Assembly: GCA_964527735.1 (NCBI GenBank)
Contig: CAZGPG010000012.1
Coordinates: 1-64,000 of the forward strand
Source of the DNA: JBEBVQ01 sp964527735
GTDB lineage: Bacteria; Bacteroidota; Bacteroidia; Chitinophagales; Chitinophagaceae
Direction of reading: 5' to 3'
DNA: 64,000 nucleotides
Under the pieces are notes generated by a model that was given only the letters and a program-made list of their open reading frames with translations, searched no databases and was not told the DNA's origin. Shown here one piece after another: positions 26,841 to 33,937 of the stretch; position 1 is the first letter of the stretch; each line of letters starts with the position of its first letter. Made by a program: the position numbers and the translations under genes.

Positions 26841-27068
26841 ATGCAACAGATGAAAAGAGTATTGGTATTCAGCACCTCGCTGGAAAGCGAAGACGATATA
26901 CGCAACGTAAAGCCGGCGCTGGATCATCTTGTCGGCACAAACGGAAGATGGAATTTTGACCTGGAGGATTGCGACTGCATCCTCCGGGTTGAAACCCCCA
27001 TGCTGCCCGAGCCTGTGGTAATCGCTGCCTTACAAAACCGTGGCTATACCTGTACCGGATTGGAATGA
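26841..27068 (+). CDS. Small HMA-like ferredoxin-fold protein
   Basis: A 75-residue protein (72 if the ATG at 26850 is used). The order KRVLVFSTSLESEDDIRNVK - LVGTNGRWNFDLEDCDCILRVET - PVVIAALQNRGYTCTGLE reads as beta-alpha-beta-beta-alpha-beta, the ferredoxin-like fold of heavy-metal-associated domains, but the CxxC metal motif is absent from the first loop. Such short proteins are common in Bacteroidota and uncharacterised. It stands between a repeat element and the convergent DUF6157 gene, 10 bases apart. Confidence 0.65.
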   Translation: MQQMKRVLVFSTSLESEDDIRNVKPALDHLVGTNGRWNFDLEDCDCILRVETPMLPEPVVIAALQNRGYTCTGLE

Positions 27069-27078
27069 TGGTGCGTGT

Positions 27079-27489
27079 TCACAAAGTCCGCTTTGTCCGC
27101 ATCGCCCTTGTCTGCGTGAGCGTTTTATCTTTAATAAACCGGCTGTACTCCGCCGAATCCACAGCATAAAGCGCCACCTTCCCCTGTTCGTTACAGTGAA
27201 CGCCCCAGCCATAACGCTTTCCCAACGGAGAAGCCCGGAGGCAGGCCTGGCCTTTGGAGAAAAAAGCTTCACGCGCGGCGGTATCATGCACGTCTATACC
27301 CTGACGCTCCGCGTGCACCATAAACAACACATCATCCTGTGTATATTTATACGGGGTCTTTGCAATCAGCTCATATTGCTGTAAGGCCACCGTTTTGCGC
27401 CCTCCTTTCGGCTCGGGAACAATGGCAGCAGCAGCCGGACAATCATCCGAGACGGCAATGAATGTATTGTAATAGTTGGTGCTCTTCAT
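27079..27489 (-). CDS. DUF6157 family protein
   Basis: A 136-residue soluble protein beginning MKSTNYYNTFIAVSDDCPA and containing TPYKYTQDDVLFMVHAER, SKGQACLRASPLGKRYGWG and a C-terminal EYSRFI block, the signature I associate with DUF6157. No catalytic motif is evident and its function is unknown. The start is preceded by a half copy of the palindromic repeat family at 27507-27530. Confidence 0.75.
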   Translation of the reverse strand: MKSTNYYNTFIAVSDDCPAAAAIVPEPKGGRKTVALQQYELIAKTPYKYTQDDVLFMVHAERQGIDVHDTAAREAFFSKGQACLRASPLGKRYGWGVHCNEQGKVALYAVDSAEYSRFIKDKTLTQTRAMRTKRTL

Positions 27490-27506
27490 AGTTGCTTAGA
27501 TTGAAC

Positions 27507-27530
27507 CCGGTGGCTGAGCTTGTCGAAGCC
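27507..27530. repeat. Half copy of a TTCGACAAGCTCAGCC-type palindromic repeat
   Basis: The sequence CCGGTGGCTGAGCTTGTCG plus AAGCC matches the right arm of the full palindromes at 33294-33351 and 51381-51437. No left arm is present here. The rest of the intergenic stretch to 27599 has no feature I can name. Confidence 0.6.
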
Positions 27531-27599
27531 ATCAGCACTAAACCATTCCGGCTTGAAAAGCATGTCAATAGTACACCAGGTCATTATCGCATCTTCTTA

Positions 27600-28550
27600 C
27601 TAAATATGCTCACTAATCTTTGCCATCAGCCTCCTCACCACATCCTTCAAAGACTCCGGCTCCAGTATTTGTGCATAATCACCAAACATCAGATACCACC
27701 GGGCAAAACCGACGTCCATATCCGTAGTCATAAACGTCATTTCCATCCAGTCACCCTTTATCTCCTCCGACACAAAACCATGATACCTGCGGCTTTCCTG
27801 CATATAAGGAATCACCTTCCGGTCTACACGCAAACGCACTGTCCGTTTTTTCTGATCCGTTCTGTCTTCCCGGTAAACCTGCATCGGCTGGTGCTCGCGC
27901 CCGAAAGGCATATCCGTTCTCCTGATCTGCAGGATCCGGTCGGTACGGAACTGCCGGTAATCGTTGCGCAGATGGCAGAAAGCCATCACATACCAGTAAT
28001 GATGCTCATGGAATACACCTACCGGTTCGATAACACGTTCCGTGGGGGCATCTGCCTGGAATGACCGGTACAGAAGCCGTACCGCTTTACGGGCGGCAAT
28101 GCTTTCAAACAGGATCTCCAGCGCATCCGGTATACTTTCGTTAAAGGGATTCCGCACCGCTTTCACATCCACGCTCGATTCCAGCGCTGTCACCCAGTCT
28201 TTCTCCGATCCGCGAAGCACCGATTTTATCTTATACATAGCAGACGCATAGTGCGCTCCCAGTTTTTTGTCGGTGAACTGCTGCATGAGCTTTTCTGCGG
28301 CCACAAAACTGCCCGCTTCTTCACGGGTAAACATCACCGGCGGGAGACGGTATCCGTCCATAATGGAATAGCCCACTCCGGCCTCGCTGACGATCGGCAC
28401 ACCTGCAGACTCCAGCGCACGGATATCCCGATAGATCGTACGCAGGCTTACCTGGAAGCGGTCTGCCATCTCCTGCGCCCGTACCACCCGCCGCGACTGC
28501 AGCTGGATCAGTATCGCAACGGTCCTGTCAAACCTGTTCAGCGTGTCCAT
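27600..28550 (-). CDS. WYL-domain transcriptional regulator (YafY/DeoR-like)
   Basis: A 316-residue regulator with the start at 28550 (MDTLNRFDRTVAIL). The N-terminal winged HTH_11 domain (about 1-65) has VVRAQEMADRFQVSLRTIYR and RALESAGVPIVSEAGVGYSI. The middle and C-terminal part hold the WYL domain (about 140-225), in which HHYWYVMAFCHLRNDYRQFRTDRI replaces the canonical W-Y-L strand, and a WCX extension (about 230-316). WYL domains bind nucleic acid or nucleotide ligands and regulate stress, DNA-damage or phage-defence genes. The neighbours do not show a clear target. A further in-frame ATG at 28580 is less likely. Confidence 0.88.
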   Translation of the reverse strand: MDTLNRFDRTVAILIQLQSRRVVRAQEMADRFQVSLRTIYRDIRALESAGVPIVSEAGVGYSIMDGYRLPPVMFTREEAGSFVAAEKLMQQFTDKKLGAHYASAMYKIKSVLRGSEKDWVTALESSVDVKAVRNPFNESIPDALEILFESIAARKAVRLLYRSFQADAPTERVIEPVGVFHEHHYWYVMAFCHLRNDYRQFRTDRILQIRRTDMPFGREHQPMQVYREDRTDQKKRTVRLRVDRKVIPYMQESRRYHGFVSEEIKGDWMEMTFMTTDMDVGFARWYLMFGDYAQILEPESLKDVVRRLMAKISEHI

Positions 28551-28587
28551 GAAAGCATATTGCAATGCAAGATAAAACAATGAGCGT

Positions 28588-28595
28588 TATATTTG
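28588..28595 (+). promoter_or_regulatory. -7 promoter element of the KdsC-like gene
   Basis: TATATTTG, a perfect TAnnTTTG box, 34 bases before the TTG start at 28630 and in the divergent gap with the WYL regulator gene. Confidence 0.45.
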
Positions 28596-28629
28596 CTACC
28601 GGCGGACGTGTCCGAAAAAGACGTACAAC

Positions 28630-29097
28630 TTGAACATACTCGAACTTTTCCCTCCGGTACGTACATTTATCTTTGAAGTAGATCATGTGCTTACAGACGG
28701 ACATATCAGCCTGGGCACAGACAACCAGGCAATGCGCAGCTTTTTCGCCCGCGACCTGTATGCCATCCATAAAGCCATACAACAAGGTTACCAGGTATCC
28801 GTCATTACACCGGAATTATCGGGAATACTGCTGCCGGTCGCCATTACACAATCCGGCATTACGGTTTTAGACAGCAGGGAGCATCTGCCTGCCATTGCCG
28901 GAAATACCGGCGTCTTGTATATGAATAGCATATATCCCACACCTCAGGCAACGCAACCGGGTACATTATACTGCTGCCCGGCAGATGCAGTTCCGGAAGT
29001 CAAAGCGCTTGCAAGGTATATTTCCCCGTTCAAAGGCGGTAAAGGATGCGTGTACGATGTGATCGAAAAAGTCCTGAAGCTCAATCACCACTGGTGA
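28630..29097 (+). CDS. Degenerate HAD-family protein related to KDO-8-phosphate phosphatase (KdsC), probably inactive
   Basis: A 155-residue protein clearly related to KdsC: TFIFEVDHVLTDGHISL aligns with FDVDGVLTDG, ARDLYAIHKAIQQGYQVSVI with the KDGxA...GYxV-I block, and CCPADAVPEVKALARYISP plus GGKGCVYDVIEKVL with the conserved C-terminus. The catalytic residues are lost: the nucleophile Asp is Glu16, the Ser/Gly of motif II (ISGG) reads ITPE, and the GDDxxD metal loop is replaced by MNSIYPTPQ. Phosphatase activity is therefore unlikely. The start is TTG at 28630; no ATG is available before residue 36. Its stop abuts the metZ stop with no spacer. It could be a regulatory paralog or a decaying copy; the full-length open frame favours a retained protein. 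Confidence 0.75.
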   Translation: MNILELFPPVRTFIFEVDHVLTDGHISLGTDNQAMRSFFARDLYAIHKAIQQGYQVSVITPELSGILLPVAITQSGITVLDSREHLPAIAGNTGVLYMNSIYPTPQATQPGTLYCCPADAVPEVKALARYISPFKGGKGCVYDVIEKVLKLNHHW

Positions 29098-30267
29098 TCA
29101 GCACGCTTCCAGCGCGCCGAGTACATCCTTCAGGATATCATCCCGGTGCTCCAGCCCTACGGAAATACGGATCAGCCCACTGGTGATGTTGACCGCAAGC
29201 CGTTCTTCTTCCGTCAGCTTTGCATGGGTTGTACTGGCCGGGTGAGAAGCTATGCTGCGTGTGTCGCCCAGGTTAGCGGTGAGGGTAAGCATCTTCAGGT
29301 TATCCAGAAAATGCCTGCCGCTTTCCAATCCGCCCTTCAGCTCGAAACATACAATACCGCCGCCGTTCGTCATCTGCTTCTTTGCAATCTCATATTGCGG
29401 GTGCGAAGACAGGAAAGGATATTTCAGCCAACTGATCTTAGGATGATGTTCCAGTTGCTCCGCAAGGTATAACGCATTGGAAGCATGGCGTTCCATACGT
29501 ACATCAAGCGTTTCGAGACTTTTGCTGAGGATCCAGGCGTTAAAAGGCGATAGAGCCGGGCCGGTGCTGCGGCAAAAAAGATAGATCTGGTGGATCAGCT
29601 CTTTTTTACCCACGATCACGCCGCCCAATACCCGGCCCTGGCCATCGAGCCACTTGGTAGCAGAATGCACAACCAGATCAGCGCCAAAATCAATTGGCCG
29701 TTGTGCCACCGGTGTGGCAAAACAGTTATCAACATTCAGGATCAGGTTATGCTTACGCGCCAGCTTGCCGGCCAAATCCAGGTCTATGATATCAAGACCG
29801 GGATTTGTCGGGGTTTCGAAGAAAATCATTTTCGTCTGCGGGCGGATAGCGGCTTCCCATTCTTCGGGTTTATCTGCTGATACATATGTGTATTCGATAC
29901 CGTAGCCCGGCAGGTATTTGGAAAGTACGGTATGCGTGCTGCCAAAGATGGAGCGGCAAACCAGCAAATGATCCCCCTGGCGGAGCAAGGCCATAATGGA
30001 AGCAAACACGGCACTCATGCCGGATGCTGTTGCGTAACCGGCTTCTGCACCCTCCAGCGCGCACATCTTGTCTGTAAACTCCTGCGTATTCGGGTTGCTG
30101 AACCGGCTGTAGATATTGTTATCCAGTTCGTCAGCAAAGGTGGCGCGCATTTCCTCAGCATCATCATAGCAAAAACTGCTGGTGAGGAATAACGGTACGG
30201 AATGCTCCATTTCGTCTGTACGGGGGACTTGTATGCGTATCGCCTGTGTTATAGGATGAGTGGACAT
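29098..30267 (-). CDS. metZ: O-succinylhomoserine sulfhydrylase / trans-sulfuration PLP enzyme
   Basis: A 389-residue Cys/Met-metabolism PLP enzyme. It has NNIYSRFSNPN, ASGMSAVFASI (82-92), the aromatic-ring Asp D180 in NVDNCFATP, and the Schiff-base lysine K205 in HSATKWLDGQGRVLGG; the GQGR sequence after the lysine is the mark of the MetZ branch rather than cystathionine gamma-lyase. It would form homocysteine from an acylated homoserine and sulfide in methionine synthesis. An OsmC-family gene lies 35 bases upstream on the same strand and may be co-transcribed. Confidence 0.88.
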   Translation of the reverse strand: MSTHPITQAIRIQVPRTDEMEHSVPLFLTSSFCYDDAEEMRATFADELDNNIYSRFSNPNTQEFTDKMCALEGAEAGYATASGMSAVFASIMALLRQGDHLLVCRSIFGSTHTVLSKYLPGYGIEYTYVSADKPEEWEAAIRPQTKMIFFETPTNPGLDIIDLDLAGKLARKHNLILNVDNCFATPVAQRPIDFGADLVVHSATKWLDGQGRVLGGVIVGKKELIHQIYLFCRSTGPALSPFNAWILSKSLETLDVRMERHASNALYLAEQLEHHPKISWLKYPFLSSHPQYEIAKKQMTNGGGIVCFELKGGLESGRHFLDNLKMLTLTANLGDTRSIASHPASTTHAKLTEEERLAVNITSGLIRISVGLEHRDDILKDVLGALEAC

Positions 30268-30302
30268 TGCTTTGTTTTATCGTTAATGAATCCGTGAATG
30301 AA

Positions 30303-30728
30303 TCACCCGGCGTTGACCACAACATCCCAGGTGATCGTGCAGCCTGACCGGCGCAGGGTTTCCGCAACGGAACAATATTTATCAATAGATAGTGACACGG
30401 CCTGGCGGGCATGACCTTCACCAACCTCCCCGGAGAAAATAAAATGGACATGCACTTTTTTCCAGAGCGAAAACGTGCCGTCTTTTTCACGCTCACCTGC
30501 TATTTCCATCCGGAATGTCTGCGGCAACTGTCTTTTCTTTTTCAGAATAGAAATGATATCTACCCCGCTGCAGCTCCCCAGCGACATGAGCAGGCCGTGC
30601 ATGGGCCGGATGCCGTAATCTATGCCTCCGTGTTCCGGAGCGGTGTCGAAATGAACAAGGTGACCGGCTTCGTCTGTGGCGTCAAAACCGCTGGTTTGGG
30701 AATAACGTGTTATTATTATACGTGTCAT
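30303..30728 (-). CDS. OsmC-family thiol peroxidase-like protein
   Basis: A 141-residue OsmC/Ohr-fold protein. The two redox cysteines are in MSLGSCSGVDI and DKYCSVAETL, the positions of the peroxidatic and resolving Cys in the family. HGGIDYGIRPMHGLLMSLGSC is the usual substrate-pocket region. OsmC proteins reduce organic hydroperoxides. Its position just before metZ suggests co-expression of a sulfur-assimilation enzyme with a thiol defence protein; that link is inference. Two palindromic repeats lie between its start and the parE stop. Confidence 0.85.
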   Translation of the reverse strand: MTRIIITRYSQTSGFDATDEAGHLVHFDTAPEHGGIDYGIRPMHGLLMSLGSCSGVDIISILKKKRQLPQTFRMEIAGEREKDGTFSLWKKVHVHFIFSGEVGEGHARQAVSLSIDKYCSVAETLRRSGCTITWDVVVNAG

Positions 30729-30744
30729 AAAATGAATTTATTCT

Positions 30745-30811
30745 GTAGAGACGCGATAAATCGCGTCTCCCCCTCGCGCAATGGCAGAGACGCGATGCAT
30801 CGCGTCTCTAC
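30745..30811. repeat. Pair of GAGACGCGAT-NN-ATCGCGTCTC palindromes
   Basis: Two 22-bp near-identical palindromes (30748-30769 and 30787-30808) separated by 17 bases, in the gap between osmC and parE. A third copy is at 62972-62993. The second copy runs into the parE stop codon: on the minus strand the gene ends in TAG that is part of CGTAGAGACGC. Confidence 0.75.
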
Positions 30812-32688
30812 GTGCCCTCCATCACCAGGTCTTTCTCTACCCTGAGATTATCAATAATAAATACCTGCCGTGCCGGCGTGTTCTTGCCCATATAATATTC
30901 CAGCAGCTTTTGTATTTGTGCATCCTGGCTAAGCAGCACCGGGTCCTTTTTCATATCGTCGCCGATAAACCGGGAAAATTCATCCGGTGATATTTCACCC
31001 AACCCTTTAAAACGGGTAATCTCCGGCTTGCTGCCCAGTTCATTGACCGCTGCCTGTTTCTCTTCTTCGCTATAGCAGTATATGGTCCGTTGCTTATTGC
31101 GTACCCGGAATAAGGGCGTATCCAGGATGTACACATGCCCGTTGCGCACCAGGTCGGGGAAAAACTGGAGGAAAAAAGTCATGATCAGCAGGCGGATGTG
31201 CATGCCGTCCACATCGGCATCGGTAGCGATCACGATATTGTTATAACGAAGTCCGTCCATCCCGTCCTCGATATTCAGCGCATGCTGCAGCAGATTGAAT
31301 TCTTCATTTTCGTACACCACTTTTTTCGTAAGCCCGAAACAGTTGAGCGGCTTACCGCGCAGACTGAATACAGCCTGGCTTTCAACATTCCGGCTTTTGG
31401 TGATGCTGCCGCTTGCAGAATCTCCCTCGGTAATGAAGATGGTGCTTTCCAGTTGCTTCTCCCGGTATTCTTCCCGGTTCTTTACCGGCGGTTCACTGTT
31501 AAAATGAATACGGCAATCGCGCAGCTTTTTATTATGCAGATTGGCTTTCTTGGCCCGTTCGTTGGCCAGCTTCCGGATGCCGCTCAGTTCTTTGCGTTCG
31601 CGCTCGCTTTGCTCGATACGCTTTTTGAGCGCCTCGGCAACAGCAGAATTTTTATGCAGGAAATTATCCAGTTCACGGGCCAGGAAGTCGAGCACGAAGC
31701 TCTTCATGCTGGGGCCGTTCTCCCATACATACTGGCTACCCAGCTTTGTCTTGGTCTGGCTTTCGAACACTGGTTCCTGTACACGCACAGAGACTGCGGC
31801 ACAAATGCTCTGCCGCACATCGCTCGCTTCGTAATCCTTCTTATAGAAATCCCGGATCACCTTCACAAAGGCTTCACGGAATGCCCCCTGATGCGTCCCC
31901 CCCTGAGTAGTATGCTGCCCGTTTACAAAGCTGTACAGGTCCTCGCCATAGTCGCCAGTATGGGTGATGGCCACTTCGATATCCTCCCCTTTCAGATGGA
32001 TGATCGGGTAACGCAGATCGTCCGGGTTGGTTTTGCGTGTCAAAAGGTCGAGCAGCCCGTTTTTGGAGATATAATTCCGTCCGTTGAAGTTGATCTGTAG
32101 ACCTGCATTCAGGAAGCAATAGTTCCAGAGCTGGTTTTCTACATATTCATGGATAAAATGGTAATTCTTAAATACCGTATCATCCGGCCGGAAAACGACC
32201 AGCGTACCATTTGCCTCTTTTGTATCTGTCTCTTTATACTCCTTTACCAATACTCCTTTTTCAAATTCGGCGGCTTTGCCACGGCCATCCCGGAACGCTT
32301 CTACCCGGAACATGGAGCTCAGGGCATTCACGGCTTTGGTACCCACCCCATTCAGCCCCACGGACTTCTGGAACGCCTTGCTGTCATACTTGGCGCCGGT
32401 ATTGATCTTGGACACGACATCCACTACTTTGCCGAGCGGTATGCCCCGCCCGTAATCGCGGACGGTCACCTGGCCTTCTTTGATCGTCAGCTCCACCCGC
32501 TTACCAAAGCCCATGGTATATTCATCAATACAGTTATCTATAACCTCCTTGACAAGTATGTAGATACCATCATCCATGCTGCTGCCGTCGCCCAGCTTAC
32601 CGATGTACATACCCGGACGGAGACGGATGTGCTCCCGCCAGTCGAGTGATTTGATACTGTCTTCCGTATACTGATTTGCTGCTGCCAT
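30808..32688 (-). CDS. parE: DNA topoisomerase IV subunit B
   Basis: A 626-residue ATPase subunit of a type IIA topoisomerase. The GHKL ATPase domain has LVKEVIDNCIDEY, VRDYGRGIPLG and VGLNGVGTKAVNALS; the transducer domain has VNGQHTTQGGTHQGAF; the Toprim domain has ITEGDSASG and IVIATDADVDGMHIRLL. The length and the SIKSLDWREHIRLRPGMYIG start fit ParE rather than GyrB, which in this phylum has a different N-terminus. ParC is not adjacent in the window. A TAnnTTTG box sits 18 bases before the start. Confidence 0.93.
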   Translation of the reverse strand: MAAANQYTEDSIKSLDWREHIRLRPGMYIGKLGDGSSMDDGIYILVKEVIDNCIDEYTMGFGKRVELTIKEGQVTVRDYGRGIPLGKVVDVVSKINTGAKYDSKAFQKSVGLNGVGTKAVNALSSMFRVEAFRDGRGKAAEFEKGVLVKEYKETDTKEANGTLVVFRPDDTVFKNYHFIHEYVENQLWNYCFLNAGLQINFNGRNYISKNGLLDLLTRKTNPDDLRYPIIHLKGEDIEVAITHTGDYGEDLYSFVNGQHTTQGGTHQGAFREAFVKVIRDFYKKDYEASDVRQSICAAVSVRVQEPVFESQTKTKLGSQYVWENGPSMKSFVLDFLARELDNFLHKNSAVAEALKKRIEQSERERKELSGIRKLANERAKKANLHNKKLRDCRIHFNSEPPVKNREEYREKQLESTIFITEGDSASGSITKSRNVESQAVFSLRGKPLNCFGLTKKVVYENEEFNLLQHALNIEDGMDGLRYNNIVIATDADVDGMHIRLLIMTFFLQFFPDLVRNGHVYILDTPLFRVRNKQRTIYCYSEEEKQAAVNELGSKPEITRFKGLGEISPDEFSRFIGDDMKKDPVLLSQDAQIQKLLEYYMGKNTPARQVFIIDNLRVEKDLVMEGT

Positions 32689-32705
32689 AGTCTTCCTTAC
32701 GGGCG

Positions 32706-32713
32706 CAAATTTA
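32706..32713 (-). promoter_or_regulatory. -7 promoter element of parE
   Basis: The minus strand reads TAAATTTG, a perfect TAnnTTTG box, 18 bases before the ATG at 32688. Confidence 0.5.
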
Positions 32714-32893
32714 CGGTTTCCGGAGGAAGTATCAGGAGTGTTTATGCAGGCACGGCCCTCCTGAGGAGCTATCGTATGTACACAAATATATTTGGAGCCG
32801 CCATCGCCTGTTATAGACTATAGCTATTTTTAATGGTTGTGGCAGCCCATCCATATTATTGTAAAGTAGCTATAAGGATTCGCCGGATTTCTT

Positions 32894-33190
32894 TTATCCA
32901 GCTTTCTTTTTGGCGCTGCTTCTCCCGGCCGTGCTCTTTTTGGATGCCGTGCTTTTCTTTGTAGCCGTTTTCTTACTTCCGGTATTCTTCGATGCAGACT
33001 TTTTGGAGTTCCTTTTGGGAGCAGGTACTTTTTCACCCTTCTCTCTCGCTTCCGACAAACCGATGGCAATTGCCTGCTTGCGGCTGGTGACCTTTTTACC
33101 GGAAGTACCGCTTTCTAACTTACCCTCCTTAAATTCACGCATCACCTTTTCTACCTTATCCTGGGCTCCTTTCGAATATTTACGAGGCAT
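32894..33190 (-). CDS. DUF6496 protein with histone H1-like Lys/Ser/Ala tail
   Basis: A 98-residue very basic protein. The N-terminal half (MPRKYSKGAQDKVEKVMREF ... SRKQAIAIGLSEAREKG) matches DUF6496, and the second half (about 58-98) is low-complexity Lys/Ser/Ala/Thr with TKKSTASKKSTAGRSS, like bacterial histone H1-like tails that coat DNA. DNA binding is inference from charge and composition. The promoter region contains a 17-bp motif (33222-33238) also found upstream of the trehalose synthase/phosphatase gene. Confidence 0.75.
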   Translation of the reverse strand: MPRKYSKGAQDKVEKVMREFKEGKLESGTSGKKVTSRKQAIAIGLSEAREKGEKVPAPKRNSKKSASKNTGSKKTATKKSTASKKSTAGRSSAKKKAG

Positions 33191-33221
33191 AATACGGGTC
33201 TTTGAGTTTACCGGTAAAAAT

Positions 33222-33238
33222 TATACCACGGTTCGCTA
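33222..33238 (-). promoter_or_regulatory. Shared motif TAGCGAACCGTGGTATA upstream of the DUF6496 gene
   Basis: On the minus strand it reads TAGCGAACCGTGGTATA, 32 bases before the start codon. A 15/17 match, TAGCAGACCGTGGTATA, lies at 36295-36311 upstream of the trehalose gene. The TGGTATA part resembles an extended -10, unlike the TAnnTTTG promoters elsewhere, so an alternative sigma factor or an operator is possible. Confidence 0.4.
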
Positions 33239-33293
33239 TCTGATTTTGATGCTCGAAAGGATGATAAAGAAAAGAGGATATCCATGTGGTAAT

Positions 33294-33351
33294 GGCTTCG
33301 GCAAGCTCAGCCACCGTCGTTTATTGCCGGTGGCTGGGCCTGTCCGAAGCC
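33294..33351. repeat. Palindromic repeat, TTCGACAAGCTCAGCC family
   Basis: Arms 33294-33316 (GGCTTCGGCAAGCTCAGCC...) and 33327-33351 pair imperfectly around a 10-base loop; the pairing extends outward through GTGGTAA (33286-33292) and TTACCAC. It is the second member of the family whose perfect copy is at 51381-51437. It is located downstream of the small exported protein gene at 33412-33660. Confidence 0.7.
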
Positions 33352-33411
33352 CGGTTACCACAAAACCATTCCCCGGATAAAAACACATCATTGACAATAC
33401 ACAGACCTATG

Positions 33412-33660
33412 CTACGGCCTGTTGGTATTGTTGATCTTATCCTTGTTATTATCATGGCGATTCATGTCTCTGTTACCGGGTGGCGTATCCCTTCTGTTCA
33501 TCCGGTCACGGCTGTTGTTTGGAGTATCAGGCGCCCACGGATCTGTGCGCTGCTCATTCCAGTTTCTGGTAGTATCAGTTTTCCGGTCCCTTCCCCTTGT
33601 CTGGGCATCGGCTGTAACGGCCCACAGGCTTACGCCGAGCAATAAAATGATCGTTTTCAT
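33412..33660 (-). CDS. Small secreted Arg/Asp/Asn-rich protein
   Basis: An 82-residue protein. I chose the ATG at 33660 because it starts a signal peptide (MKTIILLLGVSLWAVTADAQ, cleavage after residue 20); a longer frame begins at 33708 with unlikely residues. The mature part is 62 residues of low complexity, rich in Arg, Asp, Asn and Thr (TRGRDRKTDTTRN, NNSRDRMNRRD, NRHDNNKDKINN), and probably disordered. Function unknown. The 277 bases up to the trehalose gene contain nothing I can name. Confidence 0.5.
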   Translation of the reverse strand: MKTIILLLGVSLWAVTADAQTRGRDRKTDTTRNWNEQRTDPWAPDTPNNSRDRMNRRDTPPGNRDMNRHDNNKDKINNTNRP

Positions 33661-33937
33661 AGCATAAAATTTTGGTGTTAAGGAATACAGATTTATTGAA
33701 AAACACATGCCACTGACACGAAGAAATCAGGCACCCGGTGTGCTTATCACGAGTCTTTCATTTACTGGTGTATACCCATCCATAAGCTATATATGCAAAA
33801 ACCGGAGATGATCTTTCCCCGGGTACAAAATCACAATATCGCAATCCCAGGCAACAAATTCCCCGTATACAGCAGATAGCGGCATGGTGTCATTTGCACA
33901 GACACACAAAGTGATTTACCAGCAGTCTTTTATTCGC

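Noticed and set aside
31135..32100. 321-codon plus-strand frame
   Set aside because: Antisense to parE, whose ATPase and Toprim motifs are clear; the long frame is a codon-bias shadow.
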